The translations under genes and the position numbers were made by a program. This document shows positions 1 to 8,413 of a stretch of 64,000 bases of DNA, one piece after another. Source of the stretch: Bacteroidales bacterium. Its GTDB lineage: Bacteria > Bacteroidota > Bacteroidia > Bacteroidales > Muribaculaceae. Where the stretch lies: NCBI GenBank assembly GCA_900770215.1, contig CAAGJW010000012.1:1-64000 (forward strand). Direction: 5' to 3'. The notes under the pieces were generated by a model. The model had not been told where the DNA came from, ran no database searches, and saw nothing but the letters and a program-made list of their open reading frames with translations. Numbering within the stretch: position 1 is the first letter of the stretch; each line of letters begins with the position of its first letter.

Positions 1-24
1 AGACATCTCAGATTTCGCTCAATT

Positions 25-32
25 TATCTTTG
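25..32 (+). promoter_or_regulatory. -7 box upstream of the AraC gene
   Basis: TATCTTTG matches the Bacteroidetes -7 consensus TAnnTTTG and lies 49 nt before the ATG at 82. The -33 region is cut by or too close to the window edge to judge. Confidence 0.4.
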
Positions 33-81
33 GGCTCATAAGAGAATCTTATTAACTTGGTTTTAAAAGACTTTTAGGGCT

Positions 82-984
82 ATGGCAAAGATAGAAATTG
101 TGGACAATGTGAACGACTATGTGCGCTATGTCGGCGCGGAGGAACTGCACCCGCATGTGGCAGTCATTCACTATGACGAGCTGGAGCACGTAAGGCATAG
201 CCTGAACAACTATCATGTTTACGGGCTGTTCTTGCAGAAGGAGTTTCCCTACAACCTTTCTTATGGAATGGGAAGATATGCGACCGCCGACGGCTCACTC
301 CTTGCCGTGGCTCCGGGACAGATGGGTGGCATGTCGGACGACGGAACCATTATCCATCTCCACGGCTGGGTGCTGATGTTCGACCAGGACTTCATTCACG
401 GGACCGACCTTGAGAAACACATGGAGAATTTCCACTTCTTCAACTACAACAATAACGAGGCCTTGCAGATGAAGCCCGATGAGAAGCGGGTGCTTGTCAC
501 TATTATCAAGATGATTCGTAAGGAGTTGAAAGACAATGCCGGAGCCGATTTGACCGACGACATCGTCAGGACATATATCCTGCTCGTCCTGCAATATTGC
601 CAAAGGTTCTACGACCGCCAGTTCCACGAGGAGGTTTCTTCGGAAAGGAACGACCTGCTGGTCCGCTTTCAGAAGGTCCTCGAGATGTATTATGAGAAGC
701 AACTGCAAATCAAGAACGGCACACCAAGTGTAGCCTATTGTGCGAGCGAGCTGTTTCTCTCACCAAATTACTTTGGCGACGTGATCAGGACAACTACCGG
801 TGACACGGCTTCCCATTACATCCGTCGTTTCGTTATCGACAAGGCCAAGAGCATGCTGGTAAGCGGAAAGACCATCACCGAGACCGCCGACAGCCTGGGC
901 TTCGATTATCCCCAACACTTCACGCGGGCATTCAAGAAAGAGACGGGAATGTCGCCGTCAGCGTTCTTAGGGAGCATCAGATAG
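82..984 (+). CDS. AraC family transcriptional regulator
   Basis: A 300-residue cytoplasmic DNA-binding regulator. The C-terminal ~100 residues carry the two helix-turn-helix motifs of the AraC/XylS family, ending in the recognisable stretch DYPQHFTRAFKKETGMSPS near residues 275-293. The first ~170 residues resemble the N-terminal sensing half seen in full-length family members. The ATG at 82 follows a -7 box (25-32). The gene converges on the ABM-domain gene, with only 6 nt between the stop codons. Its target is not evident, although the convergent redox-type pair at 991-2023 is a natural candidate by proximity. The block to about 2.1 kb looks less GC-rich than the following genes, which may reflect transfer. 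Confidence 0.9.
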   Translation: MAKIEIVDNVNDYVRYVGAEELHPHVAVIHYDELEHVRHSLNNYHVYGLFLQKEFPYNLSYGMGRYATADGSLLAVAPGQMGGMSDDGTIIHLHGWVLMFDQDFIHGTDLEKHMENFHFFNYNNNEALQMKPDEKRVLVTIIKMIRKELKDNAGADLTDDIVRTYILLVLQYCQRFYDRQFHEEVSSERNDLLVRFQKVLEMYYEKQLQIKNGTPSVAYCASELFLSPNYFGDVIRTTTGDTASHYIRRFVIDKAKSMLVSGKTITETADSLGFDYPQHFTRAFKKETGMSPSAFLGSIR

Positions 985-990
985 CCATTG

Positions 991-1440
991 TCAGCGACGG
1001 ATGAAGTGCTCGTCGGCTGCCGGCATGGAAGAAGTGTCGTTGATATAGCGCTCTACCTTCATGTGCAAATCATACTTCTCACGGAGGCGGGCCAGCGACT
1101 TCATCATCGGCGAGGCATGATGGGCATCGATGGCTTCCTGACTGCTCCAGCTGTCTATCAGCAGGACGGTCTCGGGGTCGGAGAGGGAAAGGAAATAATC
1201 ATAGCGGAGATTGCCCTTTTCCTGACGGATGGAGTCTGCAATGCCGCTGTGCTCCATCTCTTCAACGAATTTTCGTGCACTGCCATTCGAGCCTTGATAG
1301 TAAAGGTTGACGGTTATGGCCTTTGATGTCTTATTGTCAGTCATGGTCGTTGTCGTTACATGTGATTGGGCGTATATGCTCATCGGACAGGCCAGCAACA
1401 TGGCAAGTGCTCCGATGATGGTGCTGATACGAATGCTCAT
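991..1440 (-). CDS. secreted antibiotic biosynthesis monooxygenase (ABM) domain protein
   Basis: The start is the ATG at 1440, because it gives a clean signal peptide (hydrophobic residues ~7-22, ending SIYAQ near residue 25). A longer in-frame reading to 1548 would prepend unrelated sequence overlapping the neighbouring gene. The mature part is one dimeric alpha/beta-barrel ABM domain of ~100 residues, with the usual W-S-S-Q-E-A-I-D-A-H-H pattern before the last helix. Such domains are found in small heme-degrading or quinone-oxidising monooxygenases and in proteins of unknown role. An exported version suggests a periplasmic job. It is the second gene of a pair with the flavin reductase (13-nt gap). 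Confidence 0.8.
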   Translation of the reverse strand: MSIRISTIIGALAMLLACPMSIYAQSHVTTTTMTDNKTSKAITVNLYYQGSNGSARKFVEEMEHSGIADSIRQEKGNLRYDYFLSLSDPETVLLIDSWSSQEAIDAHHASPMMKSLARLREKYDLHMKVERYINDTSSMPAADEHFIRR

Positions 1441-1453
1441 TTGTTGCGGATGA

Positions 1454-2023
1454 TTATCTACCTTTGTTTTCTTTCCATTCCCTGCCCATTTTGATGCAGT
1501 CGCCAGCGATGTCGCCGGTGTGGATATACTTATAGGAAGGCATCTCAAAGAGGATGGGCTTGATCTTTGACCAGTCAGGCTTACCCTTCTCGTCGGTCAT
1601 CCCCTTGCTGACGTAAGTGGCATCGACCGTGCAGACGATATTGTCGAAATGGTCTATCTGCCAGTCATCCACCATCGTGCATTCCATCACGAGGTCAGAG
1701 TCGTTGATGATGGGCAATCCGTTCTGTCCCTCCGTAAACGCAAAGACACTGCTTTTGTCAACCTTGTTGCCGCTGATGCTGCCACAATAGTCGGCAGCGG
1801 CAAGCATCTTGTCGCTGATAAGGTTGATGCTTACTTTCTTCGTTGCAAGAATGTTATCCAAGGTCTTCGTCTTGTGAAGACTAAGTGAGAGGTGCTTGTG
1901 ACTGACAATGCCAACGTGAGCCACAAGCATGAAATTGACCTTTCCTTCAGCGTCCTTAGTGCCTAACACAGCTGTCAATGAGGGATAGAGTGCGAATACC
2001 GAACCAATATTTTCTTTTTCCAT
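1454..2023 (-). CDS. flavin reductase family protein (FMN-binding split barrel)
   Basis: A 189-residue protein, taking the ATG at 2023 rather than the upstream ATG at 2077. The sequence after MEKENIGSVFALYPSL aligns in pattern with flavoredoxin-like split-barrel FMN-binding proteins (conserved LVAHVGIVSHKHLSLSL segment and an internal N-x-I-x-x-K-K-x-S-I-N-L strand). The family reduces FMN with NAD(P)H or binds it as an electron carrier in the cytoplasm. It precedes the exported ABM-domain gene on the same strand with a 13-nt gap, so the two probably form one transcript. A reductase-monooxygenase partnership is inferred but complicated by their different compartments. Confidence 0.8.
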   Translation of the reverse strand: MEKENIGSVFALYPSLTAVLGTKDAEGKVNFMLVAHVGIVSHKHLSLSLHKTKTLDNILATKKVSINLISDKMLAAADYCGSISGNKVDKSSVFAFTEGQNGLPIINDSDLVMECTMVDDWQIDHFDNIVCTVDATYVSKGMTDEKGKPDWSKIKPILFEMPSYKYIHTGDIAGDCIKMGREWKENKGR

Positions 2024-2433
2024 TTTACCTATCTGTTTAGTTTTATTATATGATGTGAAGGTAGAAATATTTTCCAAACGAGGTCATACCTCAAAAAGGG
2101 ATATAGTTACCCTATTTACAGCTTTACTACCCTATGCACCGTCAACAGACCATAGTATTGACCATGAGGCTGGCAGTATAAATTAGTCTAATTTATTAAA
2201 AGTAAACTTGAAGGTATCTATTCTTAAACTTATCTAATCCATTTTTTCAGCCAACTGACAATCAATAAACATTTCATTTCCACATAAAATTGGAAAGGGG
2301 AAATTGAAGAAAATGGATATCGCCAAGCCTGGGCACATGGGGCTTGGCGATGAGCGATAAGACTATATTGTGATGACCGCAGCACAACAGTTGAAGGGCG
2401 CTACGCAATGGCGCGAGAGAGGGCGCTGGCGCG
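2024..2433. other. gene-free stretch between flavin reductase and fhs
   Basis: About 410 nt, AT-rich for its first 250 nt, which presumably hold the promoter of the flavin reductase pair. A TACCTTCA near-match to the -7 box reads on the minus strand near 2075. The part next to fhs contains the hairpin at 2319-2351. No supported ORF or RNA gene was seen. Confidence 0.5.
2319..2351 (-). terminator. hairpin downstream of fhs
   Basis: A perfect 11-bp inverted repeat (ATCGCCAAGCC at 2319-2329 against 2341-2351, 11-nt loop) lies 82 nt past the fhs stop. On the minus strand it is followed by a pyrimidine-rich rather than pure U tract, so termination is likely but not textbook. Confidence 0.55.
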
Positions 2434-4104
2434 TCAGGAGAGGCCCATGATCTCGCCGCCCACCAGGTCGATGCGGCGGGCTTGCGGCGACTTGGGCAGG
2501 CCAGGCATGCGCAAGATGTTGCCGGCAATGACCACAATCATCTCGGCGCCACGGTCGATGACCAGGTCGCGCACCTGGAAGTCGTAGCCGTCGGTGTTGC
2601 CATAGGCCTTGGCATCGGTCGAGAAGCTGTATTGCGTCTTGGCGATGCACACGGGGTAATGCCCCAGCCCGAGGCCGTAGATGCGCTTGAGCATAGCCAG
2701 GGCGGGAGCGCTGTAGGTGACCTTGCCAGCGCCGTAGGTGCCCATGGCTATGGCCTCGATCTTGTGCTCGATGCTGTCGCTGTCGGGATAGGAGAAGCGC
2801 AACTCGCCCGAGGGGTTGTGCTCGATGGTGTCGACAACGGTACGGGCCAGGCTGGTGGCCCCCTCGCCGCCCTGAGTGAAGGCGTCGTTTACAGCAAAGC
2901 CCACGCCCAGGTCGTTGATGCAATGGTCGCGCACCACGGCAATCTCCTCGGGAGTGTCGAAGCTGTAGTGGTTGAAGGCCACCACTATCGACTGCCCGAA
3001 GCGCTTGATGTTGCGCACATGCTTGTCGAGGTTCCACAGGCCGCGTCTCACCCCCTCCACGTTGGGCTTCTTGATGGCCTCATAGTCGACCCCGCCGTGC
3101 ATCTTGAGCGCCTGGGCAGTGACCACAAGCACCGTGAGGTCGGGGTGCAGGCCTGCCTTGCGGCACTTGATGTTGAAGAACTTTTCGGCCCCCAGGTCGG
3201 CCCCGAAGCCAGCCTCGGTGACTACATAGTCGCCCAGTGTGAGGGCTACCTCGGTAGCCACCACCGAGTTGCAGCCGTGGGCAATGTTGGCAAAGGGGCC
3301 GCAGTGCACAAAGGCTGGGGTGCCCTCGGTGGTCTGCACCAGGTTGGGGTTGAATGCATCCTTGAGCAGCACGGTGATTGACCCTGCCACGCCCAAGTCT
3401 TTCACGGTGAAAGGCTTGTCGTCGTAGGTGAAGCCAAGCAAGATGTTCTCGATGCGGCGGTGCAAGTCGCCGATGCTCGTGGCCAGGCACATGATGGCCA
3501 TGATCTCGCTGGCCGGGGTGATGTCGAAGCCCGTCTCCGAGATGGGGCCGTTGCCCGAGCCGCCCAGGCCGGTGATCACCTGGCGCAGGCTGCGGTCGTT
3601 GATGTCGAGCACACGCCGCCACAGCTTCTGCTTGAGGCGAAAGCCCTCACCCTCGTGCTGATGGATGTAGTTGTCGAGCAAGGCACTTATCATGTTGTTG
3701 GCCGTGGTGATGGCATGAAAGTCGCCCGTGAAGTGCAGGTTGATTTTGTCCATGGGCAGCACCTGGGCATAGCCGCCGCCAGCCGCGCCACCCTTCATGC
3801 CGAAGCAGGGGCCCAGCGAAGGCTCTCGCAGGGCCACAATGGTCTTCTTGCCCAGGCGGTTCATGCCCAGTGCCAGCCCCACCGACACGGTGGTCTTGCC
3901 GTTGCCGGCCTTGGTGGGACTTATGGCAGTGACGAGCACCAGGTGGTGGCGGCTCATCTTGTCCTTGTCGATATATTTCACGGGCACCTTGGCCATGTAG
4001 TGGCCATAGGATTCAAGTTGGTCGGGCGCGATGCCCATTTCACTTGCAACATCGGCAATGTTGCGCAGTTTCACGCTTCTTGCAATTTCAATGTCGGTCA
4101 ACAT
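2434..4104 (-). CDS. fhs: formate--tetrahydrofolate ligase
   Basis: Makes 10-formyltetrahydrofolate from formate, ATP and tetrahydrofolate in cytoplasmic one-carbon metabolism. The 556-residue length is normal for the family. The ATP-binding loop SPTKAGNGKTT is at residues 62-72, followed by the conserved REPSLGPCFGMKGGAAGGG-type block and LHFTGDFHAI. The gene stands alone, with 74 nt to priA upstream on the same strand and a hairpin downstream. It links functionally to glyA at 20.6 kb, which generates another one-carbon folate. Confidence 0.97.
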   Translation of the reverse strand: MLTDIEIARSVKLRNIADVASEMGIAPDQLESYGHYMAKVPVKYIDKDKMSRHHLVLVTAISPTKAGNGKTTVSVGLALGMNRLGKKTIVALREPSLGPCFGMKGGAAGGGYAQVLPMDKINLHFTGDFHAITTANNMISALLDNYIHQHEGEGFRLKQKLWRRVLDINDRSLRQVITGLGGSGNGPISETGFDITPASEIMAIMCLATSIGDLHRRIENILLGFTYDDKPFTVKDLGVAGSITVLLKDAFNPNLVQTTEGTPAFVHCGPFANIAHGCNSVVATEVALTLGDYVVTEAGFGADLGAEKFFNIKCRKAGLHPDLTVLVVTAQALKMHGGVDYEAIKKPNVEGVRRGLWNLDKHVRNIKRFGQSIVVAFNHYSFDTPEEIAVVRDHCINDLGVGFAVNDAFTQGGEGATSLARTVVDTIEHNPSGELRFSYPDSDSIEHKIEAIAMGTYGAGKVTYSAPALAMLKRIYGLGLGHYPVCIAKTQYSFSTDAKAYGNTDGYDFQVRDLVIDRGAEMIVVIAGNILRMPGLPKSPQARRIDLVGGEIMGLS

Positions 4105-4178
4105 TAGATTATATATGTGTTTATTTTTATAGATTGTATTCAGTTATCGCTGTAGCTCCCTCAACGCGCGGCCGCCAG

Positions 4179-6650
4179 TCACACGGGGTCGACGTCGTAG
4201 TAGAGGATGGTCGACTTCATGCGCGAGTCGAGGCTCACCATGCGCTCGTAGAGGCCGCGCAATATCTTTTTCACCTTCACCATCGAAGCCTCAAGCTCCA
4301 TCTTGAGCATGATTTGGCGTATGTAGAGATTTTGCACCCTGGCCACCATGGGGGCCTCGGGGCCCAACACACGCTGCCCGAACACCTGGCGCAGCAGCCC
4401 GCTGTAGCGCACAGCCATCTCGCCCACCGTGGCGTCGTCGCGATGCTTGAGATAGATGTTGATGATGCGCGTGTAGGGCGGGAAACCGAATTTCTTGCGC
4501 TCGCTCAGCTCGTGGCGGTAGAAGCCCTCATAGTCGTGGCGGGTGACGTAGTCTATGACGGGATGGGCAGGATTGGAAGTCTGAATGATGACCTTGCCCT
4601 GCTTGTGGGCGCGGCCGCTGCGGCCCGCCACCTGCTCCATCATGTCGAAAGCCCGCTCGCCCGACCTGAAGTCGGGAAAACTTATCATGGTGTCGGCATT
4701 GAGAATGCCCACGATGCTCACGCCGTCGAAGTCGAGCCCCTTGGTCACCATCTGGGTGCCCACCAGTATGTTGGTGCGATGGCTGGAGAAGTCGTCGATG
4801 ATGCGGTCGTAGCTGTTCTTGTTGCGCGTGGTGTCGAGATCCATACGCGATATTTTCTCGCCGGGAAACACCTGGTCGATGTCGTCCTCGATGCGCTCGG
4901 TGCCGTAGCCCACGATCTCGATGCCGGGCAGGCCGCAAGCCGGGCACAAGTCGGGCAGCCCTATGGTGTAGCCGCAATAGTGGCAGGTGAGCGAGCGGGT
5001 GAGCTTGTGATAGGTGAGCGACACGTCGCAGTTGCGGCAAGTGGGCACCCAGCCGCACTCCTTGCAGCGCACCATGGGGGCATAGCCGCGGCGGTTCTGG
5101 AACAATATCACCTGCTCGCCAGCATCGAGGGCACCGCGGCACTCCTTGATGAGCTCGAGCGAGAACATGCCCTGCATCTCATGCTTCTTGCGGGCCTTCT
5201 TGGTGTCGATGACCTGCACCTGGGGCATCTTGATGTCGCCGTAGCGCGTGGCGAGACTCACCAGGCCGTAGCTGCCCTCGAGAGCACGGTGATACACCTC
5301 GATCGAGGGGGTGGCCGAGCCCAGCAGGGTCTTAGCACCGTGCATCATGGCCAGTATCATGGCCACGTTGCGCCCGTTGTAGCGGGGGGCCGGGTCTTGC
5401 TGCTTGTAGCTGGTGTCGTGTTCCTCGTCGACAATGACCAGCCCCAGGTTGGCATAGGGCAGAAACACGCTCGAGCGCACCCCTATCACCACGCAGGGCT
5501 CGGCCTTGTCGAGCAGGCGCTTCCATATGTCGACACGCTCGTTGTCGCTGAACTTGGAATGATAGATGAGCAGCTTGTCGCCAAACACCGCGCGCAGGCG
5601 GTGGGTCAATTGGGTGGTGAGGGCTATCTCGGGCACGAGATAGAGCACTTGCTTGCCCTGTTGCAGGGCATCGTCGATGAGGTGCATGTAGATCGAGGTC
5701 TTGCCACTCGAGGTCACGCCGTGCAGCAAGGCGATGGCCTGCTGCTTGAAGCACTGGTGCAGCTCATGGTAGGCCCGCTGCTGGTCCTGGCTCAGCACAG
5801 GCAGGCTCTCGAGCTTGTTGCCAAGCTCGACAAAGCGGTTGATCTCGCGCTTGTAGAGTTCAAACACACCGCGCTGCACTGCCGCAGCGAGCACAGGCTG
5901 TGTGGCTCCAGCGCGCTCCAGCAAGGCGGCCTGGGTCACCTCTTTCACCTCCTGGCCGCGTTGCAGCCAGTGGGACAGGTCGAGGTAGGCCAGCAACAGC
6001 TGTTCCTGCTTCTTGGCACGCTTGAGCTCGTCGAAGAAACGGTGCAGGCTGGCCTCGTCGTCGCGCCCGATGGCCAGGCGCACACACTTCTCGGTGCGGG
6101 GGCGATAGTTGTCGATCACACGCTCGCTCACGCGTATGGCGCCCAGGTCGAGCAGACGGCTCACCTGGTTCACCACGGTGTGAAAGCCAGTGGCGCGCGC
6201 GATCTCGTCGATCTGCACGCGGCCCCGTGTCTTGGCCATGTCGAGCACCACCTTGTCGCGGTCGCGCAGCTGGCCAGGGGTCTCCTCCTCGTAGTCGGGA
6301 TTGACGCTGATAAACGTCTCGCTCTCCACCTTGAGCCCGCTGGGCACGGCAGCGCGATACACCTCGCCCATCGAGCACAGGTAGTAGTCGGCAATCCACT
6401 CCCACAACTTGAGCTGAGGGTGCCGCAAGATGGGACGGGCGTCGAGCAGCGACACGATTTCTTTCACTTGATAGCCCTGCGGCTTGTGATCGTGCAGCAT
6501 GACCACAATGCCCGTGTACATCTTCCTGCGGCCGAAAGGCACAAGCACGCGCGACCCCACCTGCACCCCGTCGGTCATCGCAGCAGGCACTTGATAGGTG
6601 TAGGTGCCCTGGATGGCAAGAGGCAGCAAGACTTCGGCATATTGGCTCAT
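4179..6650 (-). CDS. priA: primosomal protein N', replication restart helicase PriA
   Basis: A 3'-5' DNA helicase that reloads the replisome at collapsed forks. The ATG at 6650 gives 823 residues. Visible parts are an N-terminal 3'-end-binding domain, Walker A GVTSSGKTS at 311-319, DEEH box at 408-411, and the zinc module with eight cysteines (529, 532, 538, 541, 556, 559, 569, 572), all intact. The start overlaps the stop of the upstream glycosyltransferase as ATGA (6647-6650), implying coupled translation. An upstream extension of the reading frame inside that gene is rejected. Confidence 0.97.
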   Translation of the reverse strand: MSQYAEVLLPLAIQGTYTYQVPAAMTDGVQVGSRVLVPFGRRKMYTGIVVMLHDHKPQGYQVKEIVSLLDARPILRHPQLKLWEWIADYYLCSMGEVYRAAVPSGLKVESETFISVNPDYEEETPGQLRDRDKVVLDMAKTRGRVQIDEIARATGFHTVVNQVSRLLDLGAIRVSERVIDNYRPRTEKCVRLAIGRDDEASLHRFFDELKRAKKQEQLLLAYLDLSHWLQRGQEVKEVTQAALLERAGATQPVLAAAVQRGVFELYKREINRFVELGNKLESLPVLSQDQQRAYHELHQCFKQQAIALLHGVTSSGKTSIYMHLIDDALQQGKQVLYLVPEIALTTQLTHRLRAVFGDKLLIYHSKFSDNERVDIWKRLLDKAEPCVVIGVRSSVFLPYANLGLVIVDEEHDTSYKQQDPAPRYNGRNVAMILAMMHGAKTLLGSATPSIEVYHRALEGSYGLVSLATRYGDIKMPQVQVIDTKKARKKHEMQGMFSLELIKECRGALDAGEQVILFQNRRGYAPMVRCKECGWVPTCRNCDVSLTYHKLTRSLTCHYCGYTIGLPDLCPACGLPGIEIVGYGTERIEDDIDQVFPGEKISRMDLDTTRNKNSYDRIIDDFSSHRTNILVGTQMVTKGLDFDGVSIVGILNADTMISFPDFRSGERAFDMMEQVAGRSGRAHKQGKVIIQTSNPAHPVIDYVTRHDYEGFYRHELSERKKFGFPPYTRIINIYLKHRDDATVGEMAVRYSGLLRQVFGQRVLGPEAPMVARVQNLYIRQIMLKMELEASMVKVKKILRGLYERMVSLDSRMKSTILYYDVDPV

Positions 6651-7840
6651 TGTTTCTTCTCTGAGTACTTGGTTAAATATCGTTGATATATCGCGTTTTC
6701 TTTTCTGGCTGTCGCGGCGCAGCTGCACTCCACGGGCAATGGCTGATCGATGTGCCGCTCGAGCATCTCGGCCGCCCTGGAGGAGATGTTGTCGATAAAA
6801 TCGCCATCGAGCTTAAACACATTGTCGCGCCCTATGCCCTCGGCAGTGCTCACCGTGTCGGTAGCCACGGCATTGGCACCACAGGCCAGGGCTTCGATGG
6901 TCACCAGCGGGAAGCCCTCGAGACGGCTGGGCAGTACCAGCACATCGACGCAGTTGAACAGGTCGGGCATGTGTTCGGGGGCAACCTTGCCCCACATCTT
7001 GTAGTCGATGCCGCAGTCGTCGAAGCCTCGCTCCACCTGGCCGCTTTGCCAGCCGCCACCCATGGTCCAGAACACAACGCGCCCCTTGTACTTGAGCGCG
7101 ATGCGGTGGAAGATGTCGGGCAGCCACAGCACGTTTTTCACCGGCTCAAAGCGCCCAGCATAGGCCACCACCTTGCAGCCCGCCACGCCCAGGCGCCCGC
7201 GCAGCCGCAGCCGCTCGTCGTCGCTATAGCGGTGAAACTGCGGCGGGGCGCCGTTGAGCAGTATCTCATACTTGAAATGCGGGGTGAGCTTGTGCGCCTC
7301 TCTCACCAGGCCATCGCTCACAAAGAAGTTGCATGTGGGGCTCTTGAGCAGCTCGACCGTGCACCGCCTTATCATGCGGTCTTCCACCGGATCGGTATAG
7401 ATGCTCGCTCCGTGCCACGAGAAAAACACAGGCATGCCATAGCGCCGACCCGCCTCGCGAGCCACATGGGCCGCCAGACGGTCGTGGGCCGAGACGATGT
7501 CGTAGTCCTTGAGCCGCACGCTCAATGCACGCAGCCTGCCCAGCATCACTGCAGGGCTCAAGCCCAGCACACGATGCCCCAGCGAGTCAAGCCACGACCG
7601 CTCCACCCACCACATGACGATTTTCACGCCCTCCACCTCAATGGTGGCGGGGCGCTCTACGGCAGGAGTGCTCTCGCGGCGCAACCGCGTGAGTCCCTTG
7701 TCGTACACTTGTATCATGTACACGTCGATGGCATAGTCGGCAATGGCACGCAAACTCACCACGCGGTTGATGACCGCATTGAATCCTCCGTATCGGTTCG
7801 TGTAGTTGCCTTCAAACACGACTGCGATTTTTCTCGTCAT
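6647..7840 (-). CDS. glycosyltransferase family 4/1 (GT-B fold)
   Basis: A 397-residue glycosyltransferase. The C-terminal half carries the nucleotide-sugar binding signature: AYAGRFEPVKN near residue 226, then the E-G-F-P-L-V-T-I-E-A-L-A-C-G block near 314-327 containing the E-x7-E pair. The N-terminal half has the acceptor domain with H-D-R-L-A and WHGASIY. No signal peptide or membrane helix is seen. It probably adds a sugar to a cell-envelope glycan, but donor and acceptor cannot be read from the sequence and no polysaccharide locus surrounds it. It is first in the two-gene unit with priA, behind the promoter at 7871-7901. Confidence 0.85.
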   Translation of the reverse strand: MTRKIAVVFEGNYTNRYGGFNAVINRVVSLRAIADYAIDVYMIQVYDKGLTRLRRESTPAVERPATIEVEGVKIVMWWVERSWLDSLGHRVLGLSPAVMLGRLRALSVRLKDYDIVSAHDRLAAHVAREAGRRYGMPVFFSWHGASIYTDPVEDRMIRRCTVELLKSPTCNFFVSDGLVREAHKLTPHFKYEILLNGAPPQFHRYSDDERLRLRGRLGVAGCKVVAYAGRFEPVKNVLWLPDIFHRIALKYKGRVVFWTMGGGWQSGQVERGFDDCGIDYKMWGKVAPEHMPDLFNCVDVLVLPSRLEGFPLVTIEALACGANAVATDTVSTAEGIGRDNVFKLDGDFIDNISSRAAEMLERHIDQPLPVECSCAATARKENAIYQRYLTKYSEKKQ

Positions 7841-7870
7841 ATCTTTTTATGAGCGTCACAAAACAATGAG

Positions 7871-7901
7871 CAAATTTAACACCTTTTTGCGACAACAACA
7901 A
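7871..7901 (-). promoter_or_regulatory. promoter of the glycosyltransferase-priA unit
   Basis: Minus-strand -7 box TAAATTTG (7871-7878) with a TTG 20 nt upstream (7899-7901). It lies 30 nt before the ATG at 7840. Confidence 0.45.
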
Positions 7902-8044
7902 CGATTGTGCTCATTTTAATCTCAGAAAAAAGGGGGGAGAAATTCCAATAAGAAGTGCAACGGCCATTCTCCTCACTCCAGCCCAGCCGCGGGCTCGTCT
8001 GCCGGGGGCGCCTTGGCCAGGGCGGCGGGGCCGAAATGGCATAG

Positions 8045-8078
8045 AAAAAAAAACTGGCTCGAGAAACATCGAACCAGT
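8045..8078 (-). terminator. intrinsic terminator of tRNA-fMet
   Basis: A 10-bp stem (8053-8062 with 8069-8078, one G-U pair, 6-nt loop) is followed on the minus strand by an uninterrupted run of about eight U. It lies 10 nt past the tRNA 3' end. Confidence 0.8.
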
Positions 8079-8087
8079 CTTGACTTG

Positions 8088-8159
<72 letters not shown>

Positions 8160-8170
8160 ATTTGCGTGTG

Positions 8171-8201
8171 CAAAGGTACAGTATTTTTTCGCCCTTGTCA
8201 A
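8171..8201 (-). promoter_or_regulatory. promoter of tRNA-fMet
   Basis: The minus-strand -7 box TACCTTTG (8171-8178) sits 11 nt before the tRNA 5' end, with CTTGA (TTG at 8199-8201) 20 nt further upstream. The short distance to the mature 5' end is typical of a tRNA promoter. Confidence 0.6.
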
Positions 8202-8356
8202 GCCCTGCGCCCTCAAAACCCACATTATTTAACATAATTTTACCATTAATCCACAATTAAGGCCATTTTATGCCGCCACATTGCACTCTTATTGCTAACC
8301 GAACGATTATTTTTTATTTTTTCAAAAAGAATACTTGCCAATTTATATTTCTTTAT

Positions 8357-8364
8357 TATTTTTG
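8357..8364 (+). promoter_or_regulatory. -7 box of the C10 protease gene cluster
   Basis: TATTTTTG lies 49 nt before the ATG at 8414, within a strongly AT-rich spacer. A TTGCC about 20 nt upstream may serve as the -33 element. No other clear promoter is seen before the end of the four-gene cluster. Confidence 0.45.
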
Positions 8365-8413
8365 CAATAGACTACAACCCTTATAGCAAAACAATTCTTA
8401 AATTCAAAAAACA

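Noticed and set aside
4044..6686. 880-codon plus-strand open frame opposite priA
   Set aside because: It is antisense to a fully conserved priA. Its Ala/His/Leu/Val-rich translation has no domain pattern and arises from the codon bias of the real gene.
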